From assembly GCA_016630905.1 (NCBI GenBank), contig WBMQ01000009.1, positions 1,240,001 to 1,304,000 of the forward strand: a DNA stretch of 64,000 nucleotides. The letters run 5' to 3'. The notes under the pieces are model-generated. The model was not told where the DNA came from. It made no database searches and saw nothing but the letters and a program-made list of their open reading frames with translations. This DNA comes from Capillidium heterosporum (taxonomy: Eukaryota; Entomophthoromycota; Entomophthoromycetes; Entomophthorales; Capillidiaceae). This document shows positions 9,901-21,934 of the stretch, piece after piece; position 1 is the first letter of the stretch; each line of letters opens with the position of its first letter. A program made the translations under genes and the position numbers.

Positions 9901-12900
9901 ATGGAATTTCGACGCGTGTGCCGTGCCCTCTACAAGTACGAAGCTGTAGAGGAAGGGGAACTGTCCTTCGAGGAAGACTGCTCTACTTTACGTGTTCAAC
10001 GATGAGAACGAGGATTGGTGGGAGGCCTCATTCGAGATGAATAGACCGCAGGAAGAGACTGCCGAAGGTTTTGGACTTATCCCTAGGAACTACGTTGAAG
10101 ATGTAAGTATTTTTCAAGGCTTTGTGCTAATATAAAAAAGATGGAGCATATCGCCGTGGTACAAGCCATCTACGATTATGAAGCTACTAACGAGGATGAA
10201 TTGGCTTTAACCGAAGGCGATAAGCTTTTTGTATACCAAAAAGAGGGAGACGATTGGATGTTGGTTAAATTAGGTGAAAGGTTTGGTTTCATCCCACAGT
10301 CCTACGTTGAAGAGGTATACTACATTTTATTGATAATTTTCTAAACTTTCAAGATTGCTGATGAAGTTAATGAAGCTAACGATGTCGGTGGTTATATTGA
10401 CGAAGGAGCTGAAGAAGTAGCCGAGGAACAAGTAAAATTCCTTAGTAATATATTTTCTTACATTTTTAGTATGAGGAAGCTTACGCTCAGGAAGAGAATA
10501 CCTCAAGAAGAAGAAGAAGTGGCTCATCAAGAACAGGAAGATGAATACGAGAAGGAGAACTACGAGAAACATTTTGAGAAGACGGCTCCTGCCACTTCGG
10601 TTACCCCAGTCGCTCCAGCAACTCCTAGACGAACAGTTGAAGTTGCACCTCAGACCAAGAAGAAGGTTTCTAAGGAAGATATGCTCTTCTGGCGTGTCCA
10701 GGTAACTCCTTAAAACATTAATGGCTTACTAACATTTACTTTTTAGGAAGTAGATAAAAAACGCAAAACTAAAAAGAAGGTTCGACTTGGTGTTAGTAGC
10801 GACATATTCTTCTTTGCTAGTGAGGAGGACAAGGTAAATAACTTTAGTTAAAAAGGCTTTTAAACTCACAATTTGATTTTTAAACAGGGAGCACCAATTC
10901 GTCAATGGCCTACCCGTGATCTTCTGAGCTACGGTGTCAAAAACAAGCACATCATCATTGAGCTTGGGGGCGACTCCCCTCATGTTTATGATTTCAGTTG
11001 TAACTCAGTGAAGCAAGCCGAGGCCATCGCCTTCAAAATTCGAAGCTGTTCAGCTGCGCAGTACAACGAGAAGGTGGAGAAAGTAAGCATATTTTTAATA
11101 ACAACGGTATTAATATTATTTTAGTCAGGAGGATTCTTCAAGCTTTTCAAATCCAAATCATCCAAACCAGCCGCACCACCTCGCAGCCAAGGCCGATCTA
11201 ACAGCCAGTACAACAACCAACGCCAACCTTCACAAGCTTCTGTACAAGAAGCTTACGACGAGGTACCTTTGCCGCCATTACCCAAACCCTCTACAAACAT
11301 CAACATCGGTGGTAATGGACAAATCGCCACCGTGTTGTACGATTTCATCACGAGCGAGGAGGATGAGCTCTCGGTCCAGACCAACGAACGAATCAATGTA
11401 ATTGATTCTTCCGACCCCCAGTGGTGGAAGTGTAGGGTATACTACGACAATGGAGACTACAAGGAAGGGCTAGTACCCGCTGACTACGTCAAGCTAGTCC
11501 CGGATAACGGCGATACCTTTAACAAATCTCCAAATCTTAATGACTCTACTTCGGACAAGAAGGGATCAAGTAGCGGTCCTAACATATCTAATGTAAGAGA
11601 GTGGACTGACGCCACCGGTTCCTTCAAGGTCGAAGCCGAGTTTATCAAGTATGAGGACTCCAAGATTTACCTTTACAAGGTCAACGGCGTCAAGATTGCT
11701 GTACCTTTAGAGAAGATGAGTAACGTTGACGTCCATTACGTCTCTGACATGATCGGTGAGGACTTGAGTACAAGTTTGGAGGCTACCCGCAGACAGAAAG
11801 CTGAGGTTGCCAAGTGGAAGACTTTCTTCAAGTCAGCTGAAATTGGATTAGCTGAATCCGAGATCTACGCCAACACATTTGTAAATGAGAAGCTGGATCG
11901 TACGTTGTTACTTGACCTTGATAAGGAAGGACTTAAAGGATTAGGTCTAACAGAAGGCGACGCTTTAAGAGTGCTCAAGGCTAGTAAGACTGCTGCTTTG
12001 TTGGATAAAGCACCTAAGCATAAGAGAAGCGTTACTTTTGGTGAGAACACGACGACTACCATAGATGAGTTGGATGACGAAGCTATTGCTTTGAGGCTTC
12101 AGCAGGAAGAAATATTCAAGATGCGGAGGGAAAGAGGTACTAACGAGTTGAAAGAGTATCAGATCGAACAGGATGAGATGTTGGCTAGAAAGCTTCAGGC
12201 TGAAAATGGAGAAGAGGCAGCTTGGACTGCCTTTGGTTCTGGAACTTCAAGCCAGACCTCTAAGTACGGCTTGGGCTTGAGCGGTGGTATATCATACAGT
12301 AAGGAAGGCAAGGCTAAAGGTGGTATCGATGCCAGTGTACTCTACAAGACCGCGGCCCAGTTGGAAGCTGAGAATCGCAAGGAGAAGCCTAAGGATAGTA
12401 AAGGGAATGACAGGGAGAAGAAGAACAGTGGCTTCGACGACGACATTTGGGGTGTACCGCAACGTCCCGATCCCAACAAGATCAAGCAGCAAGCCGGCCG
12501 AGCTACCGAAGCTACCTTGACTGCTGAACCAGAGGAGGAAACCCCAGCCCCCAAGGTATCCGAAGATCCTTGGAAAGCATTTGGTGATTCTGCTCCTACT
12601 GTTAAATCGGAGACTGATACCCCGATCTTCGCCAATGGAAGTCAGCGTCAACCTCGACCCAAGGCAAAATCAGCCACCGACGAAAATTGGGGTTTTGTAG
12701 CATCCAATCTATCTCAAACTGCTCCTCAACAAAAACAGCCAACCAACTCCCAGCCTGTAAACCTGTTTAGCAACCCACCCGTCCAACAGCAGCCAAAGGT
12801 TACCCCATTACTAACTCCCTCCCCCCACGCACTGTTGACTCCATTGGTACCAGTACCTGTCAACGGCACCAGCAACATCTTCGTACCTACTCGTAGGGCA

Positions 12901-14934
12901 CCCCCACCTAAGCCTGTGGATCAAGTTCAAAGTAACCTGTTTGCTCAGAACAACGGTGGGAACGGAGTTACTATGCGAGCCGCACCACTTAAAGCCGATG
13001 GAACTGCCGATATCTTTGCCAGTATTGTACCTAGTGCAAATAACAACAGCAACAATGGCGGATTTAGTTCGAGCTTGATCGATGCTAGCAATCGGGGTGG
13101 ATTCAGCAGTACACCGGTCAACAACGGAGGTTCAGCATCTAGCGGTGGAGTTTTCAGCAACCCAACTTCCAACGCCAACCCGACTGCTGGCTCCAGTCTA
13201 TTTACGAGCGGAAACCTGGCTACGTCACCTGTACCTGCTAGCACCAACTTAGGGAGCTACGGCGTCAGTAGTACTTCTAGTGCCACTCTCACCCCACTGA
13301 ACTCCACATTCTCTAACCCCCAGCCGGTTAGCAGTCTCACCCCGTTGAGCTCGTCTTTTTCAACCCAGCCTGCCAATCCAACTCCTACATTTAATTCTAC
13401 GCTCTCACAGTTGGATCGACCCAGTAGTGCCCTCAATCTCGGCTCTTCTACTTTCAGTCCTACTCACAACACCATTAGTAACCTGAGCAGTGCCAAGTCA
13501 CATAGCCACTCCTTCGACGATCTGTCGTTGAAATCGTTAGGCTTCGCAGGCAGGGATCAGAACCAGCCCAGACAGTTCGACTACACCGGTATCAACTTAA
13601 ACTCGCCTTCATCAACTCCCATCAACCGATCTAATTCGGCCAACATCAGTGCCAACTACCAATCGGCTGCTTTGGCCAACTTGAATGAGGGGTCATACGG
13701 GACTACTTCAAATTACGGTGCTAACAACAACTACGGAGCGAGCACAGGTTATGGATCGGCAAGTTCGTCGTCGGCAGTAGGTGATATCAGCAACCCCTTA
13801 GCCAACTTCAAGCCCAAATCAGTGTACGACCCTCCTACCAGTTCCAACCCCCGTTCGCTGTCGACCACCAACCAATCGAGCTACACGCCCAAGTCAGATT
13901 ACCCCGTTGGAAACTATGGTGGAGCTGGTAATTTTTTATTCTAGTTTAAATTTTTAACTGATTATTTTATTTTAGGCTACGGTAACAGCAACAGCAACGT
14001 CGGAGGTGCAGGTGGGTACAGCAACCCCGGCATGAATTTAATGACGACCAACGCCAACAACTTCTCCAGTGGGTTAAACTCCAATCTTGGCCTAGGAAGC
14101 TCAAATCTTGGTAACACAAACGCTATCTCAGGCGGCCTAGGAAGTTCCAACTTGAGCTACCAATCTACTACTACCAACTTGTACAACACGAGTAACCAGT
14201 TGGGTGGAGGACTCGGGGCGAATTTAAGTACTGGACTTGGTGCCAGCTTGGGTAGTGGTTTAGGTAACAATTTGAGCAGTGGACTTGGGAGCAACTTGGG
14301 TAGCAACCTAGGTGGTGGACTCGGTAGTAACTTGGGTTCTGGTTTAGGTGGTGGACTCAGTAGTAACCTTGGCAGCAACTTAGGTAGTGGACTCAACAAC
14401 AACCTAGGCGGCGGCCTAAACTCTGGACTCAACACAAACTTGGGTGGTAATCTAGGCTCTGGGCTCAACACCAGCTTGAGTAGTAACCTAGGCGGTGGAC
14501 TCAGTACTAACTTGAACACCAACTTAGGTTCCTCAGCCTACCAGACTAACTACACCAATCTCAATACCAACAACCTGTCTAGCCTAAGTAACACTTTACC
14601 CACCAACAACTACGGTAATATGTCTAACAACTACTCCACCTCCTCCATGTCCAATTTGACTAACAACATGGGTAACCTCAGCCTCAATAATAACTACGGT
14701 ACTTCAAATTTGCACTCCAACCAAATGGGTAATCAGTTTGGTGGACAGTTGGGTGGAAACCTTAACTTAGGTATAGATACCAATTTGCAACAACAGCAGC
14801 TACTCCTTTTACAGCAACAACAACAACAACAGCAGCAGCAACAGATGAACAGCGGTATGAATACTAATATGGGATATGGGACGACTCAGTTCAACAACTT
14901 CAACTCCCAGCAGCAGTCGAACTTTAGGTACTAG
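9901..14934 (+). CDS. SLA1: Sla1-type endocytic adaptor (three SH3, SHD1, SHD2)
   Basis: Eight exons: 9901..10102, 10141..10314, 10354..10431, 10470..10701, 10747..10833, 10888..11082, 11125..13927, 13976..14934; about 1,575 residues. In order: SH3-1 (RALYKYEAVEEGELSFEED...NEDWWEASF), SH3-2 from about residue 70 (VVQAIYDYEATNEDELALTE), an acidic/basic linker, SH3-3 near 387 (IATVLYDFITSEEDELSVQ), SHD1 near 483 (REWTDATGSFKVEAEF), SHD2/SAM-like near 550-615, then a long Pro/Ser/Asn/Gly-rich tail with a GLGSNL repeat and poly-Gln. Sla1 links actin-assembly factors, cargo and clathrin at endocytic patches. Exons 1 and 4 each carry one extra base: at about 9979 (between EED and ALLYVF) and about 10505 (before EEEEVAHQ). 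Introns 1 and 2 end in AAG. Confidence 0.93.
14197..14532 (+). repeat. Degenerate Gly-Leu-Gly-Ser-Asn-Leu coding repeat in the SLA1 tail
   Basis: Roughly twenty copies of a short unit, variants of GLGSNLG/GGLGANLS, encoded by variable codons (GGTGGACTCGGTAGTAACTT-like). The Leu spacing is regular while third positions vary, which implies selection on the peptide rather than recent DNA duplication. It occupies the position where yeast Sla1 has its Thr-phosphorylated LxxQxTG repeats, but the motif differs. Confidence 0.85.
14787..14844 (+). repeat. Poly-glutamine tract in SLA1
   Basis: CAA/CAG repeats encode two glutamine runs separated by a short Leu-rich segment (LLLL), the second run being about eleven Gln. 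Mixed CAA and CAG codons make it less slippage-prone than a pure tract. It lies 30 codons before the stop. Confidence 0.85.
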
Positions 14935-16062
14935 TTCTTTATCGAGTGTACTGCCTCCTTTCCCTATTATTTCTCTTTCCTCCACCTTTCTAATGACTTG
15001 CCATCCCGAAATGAGTTTTGATTAATGTTTGTTATAACTATTCCTATCCCAGCACTGATAGAATACAGGTTTTAATTCCAATCGTGTCTACGTTTTTAGT
15101 TTTTTAGATTATTATATACATACATTATGTAAAGTCATATAAATTGGATTGATGTATTAGTAGATTTTCGACTATTGAGTTCTTTATTCTTGGTGATAAT
15201 GTATATAATCCATCAGATTTAAAGTTATATGATTAGGTTTATAACATTGACTTATAAAATGGAGTTTATAGTATTTATTGGATTTAATACCTCCTTCACT
15301 ACTTGATTAGACTTCATTTCGATAGAGTTTGGATTAGGGTTTAGCGTTCCTATACTCATCTAGTTTCCATAGAATTAATTTTTAGCTACTATGGCTATAA
15401 AATCTATCTTTTATACGTTGAGCATGCTACAACCAAACTTAGTATACCTATAATATTCAAATTTATGTCAATATGGATAAAATATTCAGCTATGTAGACT
15501 TTTCGGACTTGCTTGCATAGGTTAAACTGCATCGAAACTTCTGCTAATATTCTTTCATTGTACTATATAAATGTAAACTTCCTATATTACTTTTTCAAAT
15601 ATATTCTATGAATACACATATGTTTTATGTAAATGTAGTAGTTTAATAGATTTTTAATATATGTATACAAAAGAATTATTGCTGTTCAAGGACATTGCTC
15701 TATTCAGATAAATCAGGCAAGTTTCTACAATTGAATTTGTAAATTACTTTCCAACTTTTCAGCACAGGTTAGCATAATGATCGAGAATATTCTTTTTAGC
15801 TGATTCCCATTTGGATAAGTGAGACACTAAACTAAATTAGAACCTACGTCATGATAGCCAATCACTCCACAAAGCCAAACCAAATTTAGATGAAATCTTA
15901 TCACATCTTTGCATTCAGTTGCTGAAACCTACAGTTCAAAACGAGGTGACAGGTTATAAAACTAACTTTTCATTCTTGAACTTGAAGCAACTTCAACCTA
16001 AATTTTACTTTTCGTACGAAAGACTAAACGCAGCCAAGTTCAACGTGCATACAAGCTTCAAC
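14935..16062. other. Intergenic, AT-rich
   Basis: About 1.1 kb of very AT-rich DNA between SLA1 and the CCDC6-like gene. An open frame continues upstream of 16063 to 15919 without an ATG and is taken as 5' leader. Nothing else seen. Confidence 0.35.
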
Positions 16063-17665
16063 ATGAATGTACATTTTGATTCAACTAATCCGTTGTCAAG
16101 AGAGAACGAGGAGCTCAAGGAACTCTCCGATTTACAGAAGAAGGAGATCGAGCATTTGAAGAGTAGGTTGGAAACCACAATGAAGTCCAGAGCTGTATTT
16201 TATAATTTTATCAAAGTATTTTAACATTATTTGAATAGTTGGACTCTGATCTATTGTCTGACTTGGAAAAAAGTCAAGCTGAGATTAATAGAACCTTGCA
16301 AGAACAGCTTGATAAAGTAAGGCTATTTTATTCATAGCTAATTATTGGGATTAGGCACTTAAAGCTAAAGCTGATTTACAACAAGAGACCGAGCTACTCG
16401 AGGAGAATAAATCAGAACTAAGGTAAGCATCTAGATTTATTTTATAGTAACATTGGGTAGTGAGTCCTCTATGGTTATACAGCTGGAACGATTCAAAAAA
16501 GAAGCAGAGAAGAATAAAGCGGTCCTCAAGAAGTTGAAGTTCGAGTTGGAGATGGAGCGAGGTCAAGTCAACATATTGAAACATGATAACAGGCTATTGA
16601 AACAACTTAACGTCGACTTGGTAACTTTCTAGTTGTGTTTAATATGTAATCGTTTTTACAACCAAAATAGCATGTGTCCGCAGAGCAGGAGGAGGAATAT
16701 ATCTCTAACATGCTGCTAAAGCGTATCGCAAACCTCAAGAAGGAAAAGGGGGATCTCATGCTTCAAGTTGAGCAGGAAGAAGAGTTCCTCACCAACTCTT
16801 TACAAAAGAAGTTGAATCAAGTAAGCAACACTCACTGACATGGTATAACTTTTATTATAGCTACAGAAGGAAAAGATTGACTTGGAAAACGCTTTGGAGC
16901 AAGAGCAAGAGTACGTCGTTAACAAGCTTCAGAAGCAGCTGGATACACTACGCCTACACTATCCCTTCCCATTCACCATCCCCTACTATAGTACCCATCC
17001 AACGTGATGGTGCACCTGGCTCACCCCCACTTTTACCATCGGCAATGCTGTCCTCGTCACCTCCTTCGTAACCTCTAATCTAACAATAGCGTCTAACTAC
17101 CAAATTTAGAGGTGGTATGTGGCGTCCTAGTCACTCCCCTTCCTCATCGGAATATGGCGGTACTTCCCCAGGTATAGTGGAGATGCTGAAGGCTGAGGTC
17201 AACTCCCTCCGCCTCAAGTTAGCCGACATGGAACGTGAAGGTACTTTACATCGAACGCCACTTCCTAACTTCTATCTAGCTATATCGGCACATACCCAGG
17301 CCCGTAGATACCGCAACGAGCTGAACGAGCTTAGAAAGGCTTACAATCTACCTATCCCCGAAGAGAGGTACTATTTTTGGCAGTTTTTTTAATTTACTCT
17401 TTTACTTTAGCATCCCCTCACCTTCCGATTCCAACGTGGTATGTGTTTTTAGTTAGTATGCTCCAAGTACTGATTTTTAATTTAGAGAGCGCACCGTTCC
17501 ATATCGAACGCCAGCTCGACAGCACCACCCAACTTCGCCAACCCACCCAGCCACAATCGTGGCCATTCGGCTCGATCCCAATCGATGTCGGGCATCGTAG
17601 ACTTGGACGCTTCCAGTTTACCGACCGACTTACCACCTCCTTTCGTTCTCAACCCTACCTCGTAG
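16063..17665 (+). CDS. CCDC6-like coiled-coil protein
   Basis: Ten exons (16063..16194, 16239..16316, 16355..16422, 16461..16620, 16671..16820, 16861..17067, 17110..17240, 17280..17367, 17411..17438, 17486..17665) give about 406 residues. The central coiled coil holds the CCDC6 hallmark repeats: [39 protein letters not shown] and [18 protein letters not shown] Ser/Pro linker ([11 protein letters not shown]) and a second coil ([20 protein letters not shown]) follow, then a Ser/Pro tail. Animal CCDC6 is a DNA-damage-related phosphoprotein; its fungal role is unknown. Exon 6 contains a +1 frame break between 16943 and 16995: the coiled coil and the Ser/Pro linker are in different frames, yet the later frame splices perfectly into exon 7. 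Start is the first ATG in the open frame. Confidence 0.8.
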
Positions 17666-18243
17666 ATGCTTCGACCTGCTTATATATTTAACATTTCCAG
17701 ATGGATTTTTTGTCTGAGCTGATATATGAAGGATTATTTTTCTTTCATATTAAATTTTTATGCCAAGTATTTTGAGTTTTCAACTACTACGTTTATATAT
17801 GGTAATGGTGATGGTTTTTATGATAATATAATTGTGAAGAGATTGGTGGTTATATAATTCTGATTTTTAGTTGATAGAATTGGTTTAGGCTTGATGTAAG
17901 ATATGTAGAAATGTAGCTTGGTTTTCAATAGAAATCACGACTTTCAAAGACAGGCTTGTTAGATTTAAATGAAATTTACATACTATTTATACGTATGCAT
18001 TATGTTTTATAAATTCGCATGCTTGCATAGTTGGTATAAGTTGTACAAATTTGAATCAAAATATATTAAAATATAAACTAAAAAATAGGAAAGGCATTTC
18101 GTTCAAATTTATTCAACCTAGTGAAATTAATACTAGTGTGAAAAACACTTTATCAGCAGCAAAACAATAGCAATAAAGATGAAATATATATCGAAATAAA
18201 ATATATATCACTCACTCAATAAAGCTACCTATACCCAACGTCT
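17666..18243. other. Convergent intergenic region
   Basis: About 580 nt between the 3' ends of the CCDC6-like and EMC5 genes. T-rich then A-rich, as expected for two facing 3' ends. No gene seen. Confidence 0.4.
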
Positions 18244-18639
18244 TTAATATCTGAGATTGAAGCCACGGTTGTTGAAAGTTATGAATGAAGGAGCTGCATC
18301 CACATTGGATATAGTCCTACATTTCATTAAAAATTAGCATTACAATAAATAAACACTTACTTTGTCCTATTGCTACTTTCGATATCGATAGCTTCAAATG
18401 GTTCGGTTATTAGACAAAGCGCTACCAACAAAATAAAGGCACTTAGGAAACTTAAAACTATGTTGAAGGCTGGTAATGTAATTAACTCGGCATTGGAAAG
18501 CTTCAGAATACGTACATCTATAAAAAGGATTAAAATTTTGTCGTCAACTTCAAATGTTACGTTGTATGCTGGTGTATAAACTATAGCTTAGGAAGACTAA
18601 CCCAAGCCCAAGGAGTCCTTTGCCGAAAACTAAACTCAT
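18244..18639 (-). CDS. EMC5: ER membrane protein complex subunit 5 (MMGT1 family)
   Basis: Three exons (18561..18639, 18361..18517, 18244..18316) give 102 residues, close to the family size. Residues 1-26 (MSLVFGKGLLGLGLVFLSYS) are the first membrane helix, residues about 45-65 (PAFNIVLSFLSAFILLVALC) the second, and the C-terminus has the conserved APSFITFNNRGFNLRY element seen in EMC5 as HPSFYVFNHRG. EMC5 forms part of the transmembrane insertase core of the EMC, which inserts tail-anchored and multipass proteins in the ER. The upstream open frame lacks conserved sequence, so ATG at 18639 is chosen. It shares a 173-nt divergent promoter with TAM41. Confidence 0.85.
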
Positions 18640-18812
18640 AGCTGCTAAAGAATCAAAAGCATTAGCTGGGTTCAAGCCATTTATAAATGAGATGACGTCA
18701 GGCCATAGATTGGAATGATCTAAAGTTTTTGTTGGAGCTTCCAAGCAACAGCTTGAATAACAACTAAATAATTTCAACCTTCTCTAGTTCAGTGTCAACC
18801 AAAAATCCAACA
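18640..18812. promoter_or_regulatory. Divergent EMC5/TAM41 promoter
   Basis: Only 173 nt separate the two start codons. An open frame continues through it on the minus strand but without conserved residues. No clear TATA box or named factor site was identified, so this is a positional call. Confidence 0.5.
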
Positions 18813-20111
18813 ATGTTAAAGTTATTGCGAATCGCCAAGAGCAGCGTTTTTCTACCTACCAGAGTTAGCGTTCGAACTATAGTTAATAAAAATGAATTGG
18901 AACTCAATAGAGAATTAGATGGCATTCTCAACAACTTTAATGCCCCCATAAGATTTGCCTGTGGGTATGGTTCAGGAGTCTTCAAGCAGCTAGGTTATGA
19001 CAGCAATGTACTTTTATATTCAGCTATCTCATTAATAGGTCGATTCATTAGGATAAACCTCAGGTCGATATGATCTTTGGGGTAACCCATCCTGAACATT
19101 GGCACAGCCAAAATTTCAAGCAAAACTCCCACCACTACTCTAACATGCGGCTACTGGGGTCTGGATTTGTGTCCTATGTCCAAGAGCATTTTGGGGCTGG
19201 TATCTACTACAATCCATACTGTACCATCAATGGCTTTGTAACCTTTTATTTGGATTGTAAACTAACTTTGGTTTTAGAAAGTAAAGTACGGCGTTGTTTC
19301 GGTAGACAAGCTAGTAAAAGATCTGATAGATTGGGATACCCTCTACTTGGCTGGTCGCATGCAAAAACCGGTATTACTCTTATTACCCATGCAAATATAC
19401 TAACTTCTTTATGTATAAGCTCAGGGTACTAAAAGATGATCCACATGTCCGTATAGCCAATCAAATCAACAGATCCCACGCTTTACGTGCCTCCCTTTTG
19501 ATGCTACCAGAAACCTTCACCTTGGACGAGCTCCTCATGGTCCTGGTAGGCATAAGTTACATGGGCGATTTCCGAGTTGGCATTGGTGAGAACCCCAACA
19601 AGGTGAGCAATATTGTCAAGGCGCAGCGTACCTACCTCTGCCAGATCTACAATCCAGTCATAGATGCCTTTCCTGCTTTGAGACGTGACGGTGATACGAT
19701 TACGGTAATATATTTTCAAAATTTAACCCTAACCTAGTTTAGCAAAGTATGGATAAGGATAGTGCCATCAAGCTGGTAGCCCGACTCCCTGAAAAGTTCA
19801 ACAAGGTGCTACGCGACGAGTACTCCATTTTGACCAAGACACCCCATCATCAGCCAAGTACTTTGATAATAAATATTGTACTTACATTCTTTTTGCAAGT
19901 CATCTATGATAGGAATCAAGAACTTACGCAAGCAACTGCCCAGGGTACTTTTTTATTTTGAATCTTTATAGCTTATAGTTTACTAATAGCGTTAACGAGA
20001 GTTGTTAAAGAATCAGCTCTCACCCAGTCGGTCAAAGGGATTTTTACGGCTGGTCTGTCAAGGTCCATTACATATGTTAGTGAGAAGCTGTCCAAACGTT
20101 TCAAGCGATAA
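18813..20111 (+). CDS. TAM41: Mitochondrial CDP-diacylglycerol synthase Tam41
   Basis: Seven exons (18813..19007, 19052..19237, 19278..19370, 19420..19704, 19743..19857, 19900..19944, 19990..20111) give 346 residues. The N-terminus is basic and hydroxylated (MLKLLRIAKSSVFLPTRVSV), consistent with a mitochondrial presequence. Family blocks in order: FACGYGSGVFKQLGY with the nucleotidyltransferase GS motif, MIFGVTHPEHWHSQNFKQN, HFGAGIYYNPYC, KYGVVSVDKLVKDLIDW, TLYLAGRMQKP, SALRASLL-like and MGDFRVGIGENPNKV. Tam41 makes CDP-DAG for cardiolipin synthesis on the matrix side of the inner membrane. Introns 3 and 5 end in AAG (19419, 19899), and three introns have GTAC donors. Intron 5 is 42 nt and stop-free, so retention is possible. 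Confidence 0.9.
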
Positions 20112-20884
20112 ATTTGGGCTGAAAAGATTACTAAAAGTGTTGTCTAATTGTAGGTTTATACCATCTAAATTTTACTGTAGTTATAATTTTTTATAATCGG
20201 TATATAAGTTACATTTATAAAGTTTTTATTTTGATAGATGTAAATCCAACAACATACCTTTAACTAGCTATAGTCCAAAAATCTTAATAAGCGATTATTT
20301 TGTTTCAATAACAACACTACTATCTTTATAAGCTTAAGGTTTTTTCCCATTTTAGATCCTTACCTTGTAGCTTCGAGTACTCCATCTATAAATTTTAAAA
20401 GGGGATAAACTTAAGGACTTAAAAATAAAGTTTTTTAAACTACAATACAGCTGGTAATCAGCACATTTTACTGCTATTGACGCCTGATTTAGCTTCAGCT
20501 TTGTTTCTTCATAACTATGCACCAAAAGGCATTTTAATCAGCTTAGCAAATATCTCAGCCTAGTGCTTTTCAATTTATTCAACTTCAATATCTTTAATTG
20601 TACTTTGACGCCCATCGTCTTCAATCCAGTAGCTGTCTATTTTATGAATATATTTTGTAAATCAACTCAGCATAGATGTTTTTCAAAGTGCTTTACTGAA
20701 AACTTTTGTAGAGCTTAAAATTTTGTATTAATACCAACCCATCACTTGGGATCAGACCACTTACAACCTTTCATTCGAAAGCTATCGTTATAAATTGCTT
20801 CGCTCACCATCTTCTAGTAAAAGATATAGCCAGAATATACAAAATTAATATAATCTAAATTTAAACTTTATTAATTATAAACTT
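20112..20884. other. Convergent intergenic region
   Basis: About 770 nt between the 3' ends of TAM41 and the sucrase/ferredoxin-like gene. No exon-like frame, repeat or RNA gene was found. Confidence 0.4.
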
Positions 20885-21736
20885 TTAACTTTCACTATCG
20901 AAATGCTTAAGCTGTTGGGTTTTATCCCAATCACCTTTACCCCTCCAATTACTTAGGTGTTTCTTATCGGGTAGGTAATTTTTACTATCTTGAACTTTTA
21001 AATTTACCATGGGCTCCACAACTTCTAAACAGTTGTCTAAATTTAAATTACCGAACCAGTTGCTAGAAGGATAATGGATTATATTAGCTGCGTATCTACA
21101 TTTATAAAAAAGAAAGTTTAGATTAGATGTGTGGGGGTATGAAAAACATTACTTGTGACCACCTATATGGCTAGTTTTGTAGATATCTACGTTTTTCAAG
21201 TTCAAGCTCTTGGCCAATTTATCGTAAACTTGGGTGCCTAAACTACCACACCTACAATCGACTTCATTATGCGTACATACTAACAAACTATGGTTTTCGA
21301 TCTGTGATAGGTTCAGGTCGAACTTCGGACTTGTAGGGTTGGAAGTTAGGTTGGAATGGACTTGAAAGTTGATAAAGTCTATTAGAGTATTTAGATGTTC
21401 AACTCGAACTTTATTAACTTTTAGTTGGTTTGGAAACAACAAAACATCGAACTCCTCCTCCCCTTTGTCTTCTTTACACTGTTGAATATCAGGCGATATG
21501 CTTGGTTTGTATATGTTGTTGGTTTTAATTTGGGAGCATATGGGACCGAGCTTATGCATTAGTTGGGTAAAAAGTTGTTTGTGGAAGGGGCTGTAGTCAA
21601 AAAATTTGATGGGCCAACTCGGGCGTCTCGTAATGACACATACATGTAATTTATAGTTGCTGGTACTGCCGGCTATACCGACTTTCGGTATTGAAGTCGA
21701 CAAATTTCGAATGGTAAAGTTCAATTTTCTTATCAT
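20885..21736 (-). CDS. Sucrase/ferredoxin-like [2Fe-2S] protein (Aim32/Apd1 family)
   Basis: Two exons (21153..21736, 20885..21095) give 264 residues. The N-terminus MIRKLNFTIRNLSTSIPK looks like a mitochondrial presequence, favouring Aim32 over cytosolic Apd1. The C-terminal thioredoxin-like ferredoxin domain has CTHNEVDCRCG and HIGGHKYAANII: two Cys and the HxxxH pair, which in this family ligate a [2Fe-2S] cluster. An upstream in-frame TTG adds eight residues, but ATG at 21736 is the first proper start. A redox role in mitochondria is inferred from the family. It faces the C2 gene across a short divergent promoter. Confidence 0.85.
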
Positions 21737-21934
21737 ATCCAAGTCTAAAAAAGTTTCCAATACACTTTGGGCCTTTGTGAATTACTGATGTCATATTACA
21801 TCACACAAGTGGTTTGAGCTGCAGAAGGAAGGAAAGGAAGATGACGTAAAGTAAAACATGAGCTACAAAAGAAACTATATAAAGCGGGGAAAAGATCCCA
21901 AAGTTGCTAACTTGAAGCAACTGAGAAAGCAAAG
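21737..21934. promoter_or_regulatory. Divergent promoter with bZIP-like sites and a TATA box
   Basis: A 198-nt region separates the sucrase/ferredoxin-like gene (minus) from the C2 gene (plus). It holds TGATGTCA at 21786..21793, TTACATCA nearby and TGACGTAA at 21842..21849, all resembling CRE/AP-1-type bZIP sites. A clear TATATAAA at 21876..21883 lies about 50 nt before the C2 start codon. Binding is inferred from motif shape only. Confidence 0.55.

Noticed and set aside
12292-12651. Two long overlapping minus-strand ORFs inside SLA1
   Set aside because: They lie opposite a conserved exon with strong codon bias, which creates antisense open frames by chance.
14157-14522. A 121-codon proline/leucine-rich ORF antisense to the SLA1 tail
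   Set aside because: It is the reverse shadow of the Gly-Leu-Ser-Asn repeat and has no independent start context or conservation.
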